From positions 1-49,591 of the forward strand of contig NZ_BMRE01000056.1 in NCBI RefSeq assembly GCF_014648475.1: DNA of 49,591 bases, given 5' to 3'. The DNA is from Lentzea flava. GTDB lineage: Bacteria > Actinomycetota > Actinomycetes > Mycobacteriales > Pseudonocardiaceae. Positions 17,636 through 25,661 of the stretch are shown one piece after another (the first letter of the stretch is position 1; each line of letters starts with the position of its first letter). The translations under genes and the position numbers were made by a program. The notes below the pieces were generated by a model. The model saw only the letters and a list, made by a program, of their open reading frames with translations. It had not been told where the DNA came from and searched no databases.

Positions 17636-18523
17636 ATGGTGCTCGTCATCGGGCTCGGCTGCCTGCTTCTCGCCCTCGCACTGGGCGTCGTCGCCGTCGT
17701 GACGAAGCCCGCGGTCACCGCCGCCGGCTCACTCGCCCTGATCGAGACGAGCTACTCGGCCGCCCCCGTCGTCGAGAAGCCCGACGTCGGTGCCTCGCCG
17801 AGCTGGCTGCGCTCCATCGCCGTGCGGCTGTCCCCCTCCGGGGTGGCCTTCCGGTTGCAGCACCGCCTCGACCTGGCAGGCAACCCGCCGACCTGGACGC
17901 CCGACCGCGTCCTCGCCGCGAAGGGCTTCTGCCTGCTGGTGGGCGCCGCTCTGGGCGCCGTGCTCGGCATCCGTTCGACGCCGTGGCTGATCACGGGCCT
18001 GCTGGTGGGCGCGGTGTTCGGGTTCTTCCTGCCCGACCTGCTGCTGCTCAACGCGGGCCAGAAGCGTCAGACGCAGATCCGCCGCGCGCTGCCCGACGCC
18101 CTCGACATGCTGACCGTGTGCGTGGAGGCGGGCCTCGGCTTCGACGCGGCGCTCGCCCAGGTCGCCCGCAACACCTCGGGCCCGCTGGCCCAGGAGTGCG
18201 CCCGCGTCCTGCAGGAGATGCAGATCGGCAAGTCCCGCAACGAGGCGCTGCGCTCCCTGACCTACCGCACCACGGTGGGCGAGCTCAGGGCGTTCGTCTC
18301 GGCTCTCGCCCAGGCGGGTGAACTTGGCGTGCCGATCGCGTCCGTGTTGCGCGAACAGGCCCGCGAGATGCGCATCCGCCGCCGCCAGCGGGCAGAGGAA
18401 CAAGCGCAGAAGGTGCCGGTCAAGATCCTCTTCCCGCTGATCGCGTGCCTGTTCCCGGCCATGTTCGTGGTCATCATCGGCCCTGGCGCGATCAGCATCG
18501 CGAAAGTCCTGATGCACCTCTGA
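17636..18523 (+). CDS. tadC: TadC (type II secretion F-domain platform protein)
   Basis: A 295-residue membrane protein. An N-terminal helix (1-22) is followed by paired helices near 95-135 and a T2SSF domain with ALPDALDMLTVCVEAGLGFD and EMRIRRRQRAEEQAQKVPVK, then a C-terminal hairpin LFPLIACLFPAMFVVIIGP. With TadB it forms the platform on which the CpaF ATPase works. The gene begins one base after the tadB stop. It is the last gene of the coupled assembly run; 109 bases with a weak imperfect hairpin (GGGCC...GGCCC near 18540-18566) separate it from the regulator. Confidence 0.92.
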   Translation: MVLVIGLGCLLLALALGVVAVVTKPAVTAAGSLALIETSYSAAPVVEKPDVGASPSWLRSIAVRLSPSGVAFRLQHRLDLAGNPPTWTPDRVLAAKGFCLLVGAALGAVLGIRSTPWLITGLLVGAVFGFFLPDLLLLNAGQKRQTQIRRALPDALDMLTVCVEAGLGFDAALAQVARNTSGPLAQECARVLQEMQIGKSRNEALRSLTYRTTVGELRAFVSALAQAGELGVPIASVLREQAREMRIRRRQRAEEQAQKVPVKILFPLIACLFPAMFVVIIGPGAISIAKVLMHL

Positions 18524-18632
18524 GGGTCCCTGTCCGACCGGGCCCAAAGGCTCTATTAGGCCCTTCGGTGTAACCAACTGAGATGTCCGGAACGACATGC
18601 GGGTTGAACCTTCAACCGAGAGGGGGCAGCTC

Positions 18633-19277
18633 ATGGCGATCAGAGTTGTCGTCGTCGACGGACATACGCTCACCCGCTTCGGCCTGACGACGCTCGCCGC
18701 CGCGCACCCCGATCTGGAAGTGGTCGCGGAGGCGAGCACAGCGGCCGAAGCCTCCAGCATCATCGCCGCGTCGGCACCGGACGTCGTCACCGTGGCCGTG
18801 GGCCTGCCCGACGCCGACGGCCTGCGCCTGGCCCGCGAGCTGCGCGACCGCTACCCGGCCCTCGGCATCGTGGTGCTGACCTCACAGGGCGAGGACGACG
18901 TCCTGTTCCGCGCCCTGGAAACCGGCGCCTCCGCCTTCGTGGGCAAGACCGCCCCGATGGAGGAGATCCTCTGCGCCATCCGGCACGCGGCCGTGGCAGC
19001 CTCGTCGTTCACCGCCGCCGGCCTGGCCAACGCGATGGCACGCCGCCAGTCCACCGCCGCCCGCCTGGCCTTGTCACCACGCGAACGCGAGGTGCTGATG
19101 CTGCTGCGCGACGGCGTCTCGATCCCCGCCATCGCCCGCACCCTGTACGTCTCGCCGTCGACGGCCAAGACCTACGTCTCACGCCTCTACGAAAAGCTCG
19201 GCGCGTCCAACCGCGCCCAGGCCTTGATGGCAGCACTGCGCAACGGCCTGATCCGCAGCGACGCCGCAACGGCCTAG
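18633..19277 (+). CDS. Atypical LuxR/NarL response regulator lacking phosphoacceptor Asp
   Basis: A 214-residue protein with a receiver-like domain (about 1-120) and a LuxR helix-turn-helix (about 148-208, LSPREREVLMLLRDGVSIPA then IARTLYVSPSTAKTYVSRLY). The receiver has degenerated. The first acidic pair reads VVDGH instead of VVDDH, and the segment PDVVTVAVGLPDADG has Ala where the phosphoacceptor Asp should be. The conserved Thr (VVLTSQ) and Lys (VGKTAP) remain. It probably acts without phosphorylation, perhaps by ligand or protein binding. The ATG at 18633 follows GAGGGGG. No sensor kinase is adjacent. It closes the Tad locus and is a good candidate for its regulator. Confidence 0.85.
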   Translation: MAIRVVVVDGHTLTRFGLTTLAAAHPDLEVVAEASTAAEASSIIAASAPDVVTVAVGLPDADGLRLARELRDRYPALGIVVLTSQGEDDVLFRALETGASAFVGKTAPMEEILCAIRHAAVAASSFTAAGLANAMARRQSTAARLALSPREREVLMLLRDGVSIPAIARTLYVSPSTAKTYVSRLYEKLGASNRAQALMAALRNGLIRSDAATA

Positions 19278-19576
19278 GCCCACCAGAACGTCCAGAGGGT
19301 CACCCCGGTCACCACCAGCACCGCCAGCGAGCCGATCGGCGCCTTCCAGTCGGCATACCGGTCGGCCACGATCTGCCCGCCGACGACGAGCAACGCCGCC
19401 ACGACGTGCGCGGTGACCGAGAGGGTGCCGGGCCCGGGCAGGTCACGTGCGTTCGCGTAGAACTGGACGCCGATGTTGCCCAGAGCGAGCAGCACCATGC
19501 CCACCGCGAGCACCCCGCTCACGGCGCGCAGGATTCCGTAGGTCCGCGACGGCCGCTTTGCTGCTTCCACTTCCAC
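19274..19576 (-). CDS. Small membrane protein, three helices
   Basis: A 100-residue protein with three predicted membrane helices (around 17-38, 52-70 and 80-98) and almost no soluble part. GTG at 19576 (MEVEAAKRPSRTYGILRAV) is chosen because GGAG lies just upstream; the longer upstream extension has no protein-like composition. No family recognised. Its stop overlaps that of the convergent regulator gene by 4 bases. Confidence 0.65.
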   Translation of the reverse strand: MEVEAAKRPSRTYGILRAVSGVLAVGMVLLALGNIGVQFYANARDLPGPGTLSVTAHVVAALLVVGGQIVADRYADWKAPIGSLAVLVVTGVTLWTFWWA

Positions 19577-19720
19577 TCCAGCCACCCTACGGGGCCAGCG
19601 GTGCGCGGGCGGGGAGGGCCCAGCCGGTCTCGGACGGCTGCGACGAACACCGCACACCCACCCCCGCGCCCCTCTTACGGCCCGTTCGACGCGCCGCACC
19701 TCAACCAGGACGCCTCGACC

Positions 19721-19769
19721 GATGAACGGCGCATTCGTTCACCTGACGTGGACAAATGCGCCGTTCATC
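19721..19769. repeat. Full copy of dispersed palindromic element (hairpin)
   Basis: Left arm GATGAACGGCGCATTCGTTC+AC (19721-19742) and right arm GTGGACAAATGCGCCGTTCA+TC (19748-19769) pair at 20 of 22 positions around a 5-base loop. Arms related to this occur alone at 64-89 and 49536-49561. It lies in the 220-base gap between the small membrane protein and the nuclease gene; nothing else was seen in that gap. Confidence 0.85.
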
Positions 19770-19796
19770 CCTCACGGACAGCGCGTGAGCGTGGTC

Positions 19797-20636
19797 CTAC
19801 GGCGCCAGCAACGCCCACGGCTCGATCGCCGGAGCCGCCGCCTGCCCCTCCGGGCAACTCCGCCGGAAATCGCACCACTGACACTGCCGCCCCACCACCG
19901 GCGGGAACAGGACCTCCTGATCCCCGCCGGCCTTCAACGTCTCCGTCGCCAGGTCGATCTCGTCGGCCGCCTCCTCCGCCCGGCGCACGTGCCGGGCCAG
20001 CGACTCCTCCGTGTGCTCCCACACCGCCACCGTCCCCGACGGCAGGTGGTGCAGCTCCACCCGGCGGCACGGTTTGCGCAGCGTGCGGCGGGCGGCCAGC
20101 GCGTACAACGCCAGCGCCTGGGAGCCGCGGGCGTCGTCGGAGGTCAGGACGTGCCTGCCCGTCTTGTAGTCGACGATGACCAGCTCGCCGTCGCGGTAGT
20201 CGATGCGGTCGACCCGGCCCTCGGCCACGATGCGCTCGGTCGGCGACGACACCCAGCGCTCCACGCCGAGCGGTTCGAAGCCGACGTCGAGCGACGCCAC
20301 GTAGTCGTGCACCCAGCCGCCGGCACGCGCGCGGTACTCGGCGGCCTGGTCGACGTCGCGGAAACCCTCGGACTTCCACTGCCGGTTGACCAGCGCCACG
20401 GCCTGGTCGGGCGTGCGGCGGTCGGCCGGCAGGTCGAACAGCGCCTTCAGGGCGTTGTGCACCACCGCGCCCAGCGTGTTGTGCGCCCAGGCCCCGCCGC
20501 GCGGCGGGGTGGGGCGGTCGAGGTACGTCATGCGGTAGCGGCGCGGGCAGTCCGTCCACGTCGCGAGCTTCGCGGGCGTGACGCGCACGAGCCGACGCGG
20601 TGCTGCGGTGCCGAAGTCGAAGCCGAGTTGTTCCAC
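19797..20636 (-). CDS. RecB-family PD-(D/E)XK nuclease with Fe-S cysteine cluster
   Basis: A 279-residue stand-alone nuclease domain. The active-site motifs are GRVDRIDYRDGELVIVDYKT (Asp...Glu-x-x-Asp-x-Lys pattern near 150-170) followed by GRH. A cysteine near residue 30 (WTDCPRRYRM) and three near the C-terminus (GRQCQWCDFRRSCPEG) form the 4Fe-4S staple known from AddB/Cas4-type nucleases. Similar short proteins occur across actinobacteria (for example mycobacterial Rv2119); their role is assumed to be DNA repair or recombination. The start is uncertain: GTG at 20636 fits the N-terminal motif spacing, with a weak binding site. No helicase or Cas gene is nearby. Confidence 0.85.
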   Translation of the reverse strand: MEQLGFDFGTAAPRRLVRVTPAKLATWTDCPRRYRMTYLDRPTPPRGGAWAHNTLGAVVHNALKALFDLPADRRTPDQAVALVNRQWKSEGFRDVDQAAEYRARAGGWVHDYVASLDVGFEPLGVERWVSSPTERIVAEGRVDRIDYRDGELVIVDYKTGRHVLTSDDARGSQALALYALAARRTLRKPCRRVELHHLPSGTVAVWEHTEESLARHVRRAEEAADEIDLATETLKAGGDQEVLFPPVVGRQCQWCDFRRSCPEGQAAAPAIEPWALLAP

Positions 20637-20731
20637 CCCAACCAAGTTACTCAGCACCCCTGACAGTGTTGGACTGCCCCTGCTCCGCAGATGGCGGCGA
20701 GTTCGCCGGGAAGTCGGCCATCCGGCCGAAT

Positions 20732-20772
20732 CGCCGGCGCCGAATTGGGCTCCGCCGAATTCGGCGCCGGCG
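20732..20772. promoter_or_regulatory. Perfect 15-base inverted repeat upstream of arsC-like gene
   Basis: CGCCGGCGCCGAATT (20732-20746) and AATTCGGCGCCGGCG (20758-20772) are perfect inverted copies around an 11-base loop. The site lies between the divergent nuclease and ArsC-like genes, with no T-run, so an operator or structured element is more likely than a terminator. The rest of this 216-base gap shows nothing clear. Confidence 0.5.
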
Positions 20773-20852
20773 GTTGACCGGACGACCGACGCGAACTCGC
20801 GACTACCCCGTGGAAGGCCGGTGGACCGAAGCGGGCTCGCTACATTCACGGC

Positions 20853-21155
20853 ATGGAGATCTGGCACAACCCGCGCTGCTCCAAGAGCCGCGCCGCCAAG
20901 CAACGCCTCGACGACGAGGGCGTCGAGTACACCGAGCGCCGCTACCTCGACGACGCCCCCACCGAGGAGGAGCTCGACCACGTCCTCACGCTGCTGGGCA
21001 AGGAGCCCTGGGAGATCGCGCGCACCAAGGAGCCCGCCTACCCGAAGCTCCTGGAGCACGACCGCGCCAAGTGGATCGCCCACATGGTCGCGAACCCGAG
21101 CCTGATCGAGCGGCCCATCATCATCGACGGGGACAAGGCACACATCGAGCGTTAG
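20853..21155 (+). CDS. ArsC/Spx-family protein (glutaredoxin-type arsenate reductase-like)
   Basis: A 100-residue thioredoxin-fold protein beginning MEIWHNPRCSKSRAAKQRL, with the single redox Cys of ArsC in NPRCSKS. The later conserved region WIAHMVANPSLIERPIII includes the cis-Pro and the Arg expected in ArsC. Enzymes of this family reduce arsenate with glutathione or glutaredoxin-type partners; many chromosomal copies have an unknown role. No arsR, arsB or acr3 gene is adjacent, so a dedicated arsenic operon is not supported. It ends overlapping the convergent MarC gene by 4 bases. Confidence 0.82.
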   Translation: MEIWHNPRCSKSRAAKQRLDDEGVEYTERRYLDDAPTEEELDHVLTLLGKEPWEIARTKEPAYPKLLEHDRAKWIAHMVANPSLIERPIIIDGDKAHIER

Positions 21156-21772
21156 ACGCCGGTGATGAAGCCCTGCACCGACGACGCGACCAGCTGCACG
21201 GCGATCGCGGCCAGCAGCAGACCGGCGATCTTGGCCATCAGCAGGATGCCGCTCTCCTTGAACACCTTGATCAGCAGGCCGGCGGACCGCAGCGTCCCCA
21301 GCAGCACGAGGTGCACGGCCACGATCGCCGCGGCCAAGGCGGCATAGGAACCGATGGCGCCGTCCGCCTGGCGCACGAACACGATCGTCGCGGCGATGGC
21401 ACCCGGTCCTGCCAGCAGCGGAGTTCCGAGCGGCACCAGCGCGATGTTCACGTCCTCGACCTCGGGGTGGTTCGTCGCGCCCTTGCCGGTCAGCAGGTCG
21501 AGCGCGATCAGCAACAGCAGCAGCCCACCCGCGCCCTGCAGGGCGGGGATGCCGATGTGCATGTACGCCAGGATCGAGTTGCCGGCGACCGCGAACAGCG
21601 TGATCACCAGGAACGACACCAGCACGCCCTGCCGCGCCGCCCGTTTGCGGGCGTCGCGCGACTTGCGGCCGACCAGGCCCAGGAACACCGGCACGGTGCC
21701 GGGCGGGTCCATGATCACCAGCAGCGTGATCGTGGCCTCGATGAACAGCCGCAGGTTGAACACTCCAGCCAC
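21152..21772 (-). CDS. MarC-family integral membrane protein
   Basis: A 206-residue protein with six predicted membrane helices. Conserved MarC/NAAT family features are visible: VIMDPPGTVPVFLGL near 19-33, GNSILAYMHIGIPALQGAGG near 64-83, and the second inverted half motif PLGTPLLAGPGAIAATIV near 112-130. The two halves suggest an internal repeat, as in the family. Function is unknown; an amino-acid or small-solute transport role has been proposed for related proteins. The gene begins directly after the stop of the PHP gene on the same strand, so they probably share an operon. Confidence 0.88.
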   Translation of the reverse strand: MAGVFNLRLFIEATITLLVIMDPPGTVPVFLGLVGRKSRDARKRAARQGVLVSFLVITLFAVAGNSILAYMHIGIPALQGAGGLLLLLIALDLLTGKGATNHPEVEDVNIALVPLGTPLLAGPGAIAATIVFVRQADGAIGSYAALAAAIVAVHLVLLGTLRSAGLLIKVFKESGILLMAKIAGLLLAAIAVQLVASSVQGFITGV

Positions 21773-22630
21773 CTATCCCACGAGGATCTTGACGCCGGTC
21801 GCCCGCTCGGCCAGAGCATCCAGCATCTCCGGCGCCGTCGTCTCCGCGCCGAGCCGCACCGTCTTGTTGGTGCCGTGGTAGTCACTCGACCCGGTGACGA
21901 TCAGGTCCAGCTCCGACGCGAGCGACCGGAGCGAGGCACGCGTGTCGGCATCGTGGTCCGGGTGGTCGATCTCGATCCCGCCCAGCCCGGCGGCAGCCAG
22001 CGACCGCACGACGTCGGCCGTCACGATCGGCCCGCGGGAACGGGCGAAGGGGTGCGCGAGCACGGTGACGCCACCGGCCTCGGCGATCATCTCGATCGCG
22101 CGCTCGACGGGCGTGTCCGTCCGCCCCACGTAATAACGCCCACCGGTCAGGTAGGTCGCGAACGCCTCGTCGACCGACGTCACCACCCCGGCGCGGATCA
22201 ACGCCTGCGCCAGGTGCGGGCGACCGGCCGGCGCGTCGGCTGGCAGCCGGGACATCAGGTCGTCCGGGTCGATCGGGAAACCGTCGGCCCGCATCATCTC
22301 GGCCATCTTCTGCAGGCGGTACCGCCGCTCGAGACGCAGCCGCGACTGCTCGGCCATCAACGCCACGTGCGTCGGGTCGTACAGATAGGCCAGCAAGTGG
22401 ACCGTGATCGTCCTGCCACGACCGTCAGGGCACGCGCAGGAGAGCTCGGCACCGCGGACGAGCCGCAGGCCAGGAGGCAACGCCGCAGCGGCCTCGGCCC
22501 ATCCGGCCGCGGTGTCGTGGTCGGTGATCGCCACCGCGTCGAGTCCGGCTAGCGCCGCCGCCTTCACCAGTTCTGCGGGGCTGTCGGTGCCGTCGGACTC
22601 GGACGAATGGGTGTGCAGATCGATGACCAC
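21773..22630 (-). CDS. PHP-domain phosphoesterase (YciV/RNase AM-like)
   Basis: A 285-residue metal-dependent phosphoesterase. The N-terminus MVIDLHTHSSESDGT has the first PHP motif (HTH). The second metal motifs are AITDHDT (about 35-41) and the Glu in RGAELSC. VTVLAHPFA (about 171-179) and TGSSDYHG (about 250-257) supply the remaining His and Asp ligands. Characterised relatives hydrolyse 3',5'-nucleoside bisphosphates or trim RNA 5' ends. It follows the PH-domain protein by 36 bases and precedes marC directly. Confidence 0.88.
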   Translation of the reverse strand: MVIDLHTHSSESDGTDSPAELVKAAALAGLDAVAITDHDTAAGWAEAAAALPPGLRLVRGAELSCACPDGRGRTITVHLLAYLYDPTHVALMAEQSRLRLERRYRLQKMAEMMRADGFPIDPDDLMSRLPADAPAGRPHLAQALIRAGVVTSVDEAFATYLTGGRYYVGRTDTPVERAIEMIAEAGGVTVLAHPFARSRGPIVTADVVRSLAAAGLGGIEIDHPDHDADTRASLRSLASELDLIVTGSSDYHGTNKTVRLGAETTAPEMLDALAERATGVKILVG

Positions 22631-22666
22631 GTCGTCCAGTGTGGACGACGTCCCGCACGGTCCGTG

Positions 22667-23227
22667 TTACGGGACCATCTTCTTCCCGCGCGCTGCCCGC
22701 TGTGCCTTGATCATCGAGAACCGCTCGGCCTGCGCCTTCTTGTCGCCGAAGGTCAGCTCCGAAATGGCGTCGTACACCTCTTCGGGATCCGGCAGGTACT
22801 CAAGGCGGTTCAGCGCCTGGATCTGACCGGCCGACTCCACGATCAGCGTGCCGTAGCCGAGCATGCGCCCGCCCACGGTGCGCTCATAGGTGAGGTCGGT
22901 GACCTTGCTGATGGGCATCATCGCGACCTTGGTCTCGAAGACGCCCGATGTCAGCATGAACCGCTTGTCGGTGACGACGATGCGCTCGACCCACCACTCG
23001 ATGATGAAGTAGGCGAGCCGCAGCAGCACGAGCAGCCCGCCGTACCACAGCACGTTCTGGATCACGCCCGCGTTCGACGGGAGCAGGTACGAGATCATCA
23101 TGAAGCCGGCGAGCAGCGCCGCGGCTTCGAGCACGTCCCAGATCAGGTAGGACCAGTGCCTGCGCACCCGGATGACCCGACGCTCGCTCGACAGCAGGTA
23201 GTCGTCTGGATCACGTGGTGCGAACAT
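22667..23227 (-). CDS. Membrane protein with bacterial PH domain (bPH2)
   Basis: A 186-residue protein. A short cytoplasmic start containing LLSSERRVIRVRRHW is followed by two membrane helices (about 29-49 and 56-76). A bacterial PH domain follows (about 80-160) with the typical RIVVTDKRFMLTSGVFETKV and ISKVTDLTYERTVGGRMLGY. The C-terminal 30 residues are basic (AERFSMIKAQRAARGKK). The family is common in actinobacteria and of unknown function; it may organise membrane or cell-envelope proteins. It is probably in one operon with the PHP and MarC genes. Confidence 0.85.
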   Translation of the reverse strand: MFAPRDPDDYLLSSERRVIRVRRHWSYLIWDVLEAAALLAGFMMISYLLPSNAGVIQNVLWYGGLLVLLRLAYFIIEWWVERIVVTDKRFMLTSGVFETKVAMMPISKVTDLTYERTVGGRMLGYGTLIVESAGQIQALNRLEYLPDPEEVYDAISELTFGDKKAQAERFSMIKAQRAARGKKMVP

Positions 23228-23293
23228 GCGCTACCAGCCCTTCCTGGTACCAGCCAGTGCCTGTCCCTGCCCTCCCGCGAAAGCACGGGTGAA

Positions 23294-23452
23294 CTAGAAC
23301 AATTGTCGCACGAAGGTGATCAGGGCCTCAGCCGCAGTTCGCAGCGAGTTGAGGATGTTGGTGACCAGCTGTGCCGCTTGCTGGGGCTCCGCGATGAGGA
23401 AGAACAGCAGCAAGGCGATGCCGGCGAAAGTGAGGATCTTCTTCAGGTTCAC
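23294..23452 (-). CDS. Small single-helix membrane protein
   Basis: A 52-residue protein, MNLKKILTFAGIALLLFFLI at its start, with one membrane helix followed by an amphipathic helix (NILNSLRTAAEALITFVRQLF). Similar small proteins are widespread in actinobacteria and have no known function. GTG at 23452 is chosen over one at 23461 because GGGGTGG lies at a proper distance; longer readings upstream run into the promoter of the divergent Nudix gene. Confidence 0.65.
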   Translation of the reverse strand: MNLKKILTFAGIALLLFFLIAEPQQAAQLVTNILNSLRTAAEALITFVRQLF

Positions 23453-23588
23453 GGTGTCCACCCCGTCCGCGTTCCGCACCCGTTTGGCGCCGTTCGTGAC
23501 CGTTGTACAGCACGATTCAGCGCCTTGGGAGATTTGTACCGCAGCCGGGGTAGCGGACTGCACCGCCGTTCCGGGGTGACTACGCTTC

Positions 23589-24008
23589 GTGTTCGTGACG
23601 GGCAGCAGCGAGCGCACGATCCGTTGTGTCGGCGCCATCGTGCATGACTCGAACGGGCGACTACTGCTCGTGCGACGCGCCAATCCGCCTGGTGAAGGCA
23701 TGTGGTCGATACCAGGTGGACGCGTGGAGTCTGGTGAGTCGGACGAGACCGCCGTGACTAGGGAAGTCACCGAAGAAACAGGACTCTCCGTCACCGTCGG
23801 CCGTCTCGTCGGGAGCGTCGAGCGTCCGGCCCCGAACGGGGTTTTCTTGATCTTCGACTACGAATGCCAGGTCACGTCGGGTGTGCTCCGAGCGGGCGAC
23901 GACGCATCGGATGTCGCCTGGGTCGACAGTGCGACGTTGGCCACACTTCCGACCGCGGACGGCCTCGTGCAAGCGCTTTCCGACTGGAACTGCCTGCCCA
24001 GGGCCTGA
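23589..24008 (+). CDS. NUDIX hydrolase
   Basis: A 139-residue Nudix enzyme with a complete Nudix box, GRVESGESDETAVTREVTEE then TGL (about 44-66: Gly, Glu and RExxEExG all present). Strands before it include CVGAIVHDSNGRLLLVRRAN, and GMWSIPGG precedes the box. The likely substrate is a modified or signalling nucleotide, or another nucleoside diphosphate linked to X; this cannot be fixed from sequence. The GTG start is within GTGTTCGTGACG, and the second GTG is an alternative. It converges on the DUF2332 gene with 28 bases between. Confidence 0.88.
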   Translation: MFVTGSSERTIRCVGAIVHDSNGRLLLVRRANPPGEGMWSIPGGRVESGESDETAVTREVTEETGLSVTVGRLVGSVERPAPNGVFLIFDYECQVTSGVLRAGDDASDVAWVDSATLATLPTADGLVQALSDWNCLPRA

Positions 24009-24036
24009 TCAGGGTTCACGCGATCGAGGTTGGCGT

Positions 24037-25032
24037 TCAGCGCCAAACGAGACGTTGCCCGTGGGCCTCGGTGGTCGCCAGAGTGGTCGCGTCGACGTCC
24101 GAGTCACGCACACGGATGAGCCTCAGCTCACCTTCCTCGTGTGCGGCCCACCAGACAGGCCTGCCCAAAGCGGACAAGGCGGGCACGAGGTCGAGTCCGG
24201 AGCCGCTCGAGATGACCACGAGCGGCGCGTCGATCGCCCCTACCGCCTTCGCGAGATCCTCGACCGGGTCACCGGCCACGAGCCGGGGCGGGTTCTTGCG
24301 CAGCACTCCACAGGCCACACCGAACAGTCGCAGCCGCTCCGGTTGGTCCGCCCACACACACGCCTCCAGCCAGGCGTACGCGTCCTCATCGGCCAGATCG
24401 GCCGGTGCCACGCCGATGCCCGCCTTCGCGGCCACCTTGATCGTCTTGGGCAGCTTCGGCAGCACCGCGCCCGGCGCGAGCTCCAGCGCGCAGTGCAGGC
24501 CCAGCGCTGCCTTGGCCGGCCCGGCGACGAGCTGGCCCGCCTCCTGGGTCTGGTAGCGGTACGAGTACTGGTCGAGCCCCAGCAGCAGGCCCGCGGTCGT
24601 CGCGGCCTCCACGAGCCCGATCGGCCCGCCCGCCTGCTTCGCCGCCGCCACCACGGCCGGGTAGAGCAGTGCGGCACGACGGACCTCGTTGGTCTGGATC
24701 ACCTGCGTGCTGACGAGCTTGCGCACCCGTTCGGCGCGTTCCAGCAGAAAATCGCGGAACAGCGGCCAGGTGCTCTCGTCGGCGCCGTAGGTCCCGCCCA
24801 GCGACGGGTAGTAGTTGGACAGCTGGTGGAACGGCTCGGCCTGGACGAGCCGATGAGCCGCCGCCAGCAGGAGTTCGCCCGTGGCGTTGTCCTCGCTGGC
24901 GGCGGTCAGCAGATCAGCGACCTCCGGATCGTCCGCAGCGCGCGACGCGAGGTGCTCGTAGAGGGGCGAGATGCCTGCCGCCTCGGACGCGAACTCGCGC
25001 AGACGCTGTTGAGCCAGATCCAGAGAAGTCAC
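24037..25032 (-). CDS. DUF2332 protein (paralogue A)
   Basis: A 331-residue DUF2332 family protein of unknown function. It shares with the copy at 27401-28513 the core segments NYYPSLGGTYGADESTWPLF, STQVIQTNEVRRAALLYPAV and ACVWADQPERLRLF. At the place where the other copy has the glycine-rich loop LLEVGASGGLNL, this one reads LVEAATTAGLLLGLD, so a putative nucleotide- or SAM-type binding loop is altered. GTG at 25032 follows AAGGAG at 5-6 bases. The upstream MaoC stop is one base away, so the two are co-transcribed. Confidence 0.85.
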   Translation of the reverse strand: MTSLDLAQQRLREFASEAAGISPLYEHLASRAADDPEVADLLTAASEDNATGELLLAAAHRLVQAEPFHQLSNYYPSLGGTYGADESTWPLFRDFLLERAERVRKLVSTQVIQTNEVRRAALLYPAVVAAAKQAGGPIGLVEAATTAGLLLGLDQYSYRYQTQEAGQLVAGPAKAALGLHCALELAPGAVLPKLPKTIKVAAKAGIGVAPADLADEDAYAWLEACVWADQPERLRLFGVACGVLRKNPPRLVAGDPVEDLAKAVGAIDAPLVVISSGSGLDLVPALSALGRPVWWAAHEEGELRLIRVRDSDVDATTLATTEAHGQRLVWR

Positions 25033-25033
25033 T

Positions 25034-25537
25034 TCACTCCTTCGGTTCGGGACGCCCCGGCTGCTCGCCACCACGAGCGTCACCGTAGGACTTCTTCGGC
25101 ACCATGACCTTGCGGCGGAAGATGCACACGACCGTGCCGTCCTGCTTGTAGCCACGAGTCTCCACGTAGACCACGCCCCTGTCGTCCTTGGACTTGGACG
25201 GCGTCTTGTCGAGCACCTCGGTCTCGCCGTAGATCGTGTCACCGTGGAACGTCGGCTTCACGTGCCGCAGCGACTCGATCTCCAGGTTGGCGATCGCCTT
25301 GCCGGAGACGTCGGGCACGGACATGCCCAGCAGCAACGAGTAGATGTAGTTGCCGACGACGACGTTCTTGCCGAAGTCCGTCGTCTTCTCCGCGTAGTTC
25401 ACGTCCATGTGAAGCGGGTGGTGATTCATCGTGAGCAGGCAGAACAGGTGGTCGTCGTACTCCGTGACCGTCTTGCCCGGCCAGTGCTTGTAGACCGCTC
25501 CGACCTCGAACTCCTCGTAGTACCGACCGAACTGCAC
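25034..25537 (-). CDS. MaoC-type hydratase (mesaconyl-CoA hydratase-like)
   Basis: A 167-residue single hot-dog protein. The MaoC hydratase motif region is EYDDHLFCLLTMNHHPLHMD (about 29-48), with Asp and His residues as expected, and NVVVGNYIYSLLLGMSV follows. The close resemblance to the streptomycete protein encoded beside the ethylmalonyl-CoA pathway genes suggests mesaconyl-CoA hydratase activity; that is inference. The likely partner enzymes (acyl-CoA dehydrogenase at 40883, CoA-ester lyase at 42981) are also in the window. GTG at 25537 follows GGAGGG. The C-terminus ends in a Gly/Pro/Glu-rich tail. Confidence 0.82.
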   Translation of the reverse strand: MQFGRYYEEFEVGAVYKHWPGKTVTEYDDHLFCLLTMNHHPLHMDVNYAEKTTDFGKNVVVGNYIYSLLLGMSVPDVSGKAIANLEIESLRHVKPTFHGDTIYGETEVLDKTPSKSKDDRGVVYVETRGYKQDGTVVCIFRRKVMVPKKSYGDARGGEQPGRPEPKE

Positions 25538-25661
25538 CGCGCCCTCCAACTACGTGTGATCGAGATCTGTCTCAGGTGGGGAGACAGTCTGAACGCAGAG
25601 GGAGTACCCTCGGCAACCGGTGTGTGAGGATTTCCACCACCCGTGCCCTTCGCCCCTAGGA

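Noticed and set aside
18540..18566. Terminator after tadC
   Set aside because: Only a 5-base stem with internal mismatches and no T-run; too weak to annotate as a terminator.
20853..21155. Arsenic resistance operon
   Set aside because: Only an ArsC-fold protein is present; the ArsR-type gene at 32349 is 11 kb away and pairs with an AHSA1 protein.
20600..22552. 650-codon plus-strand ORF over arsC, marC and PHP genes
   Set aside because: Repetitive Arg/Gln/His-rich translation with no domain; antisense or out of frame to recognised genes.
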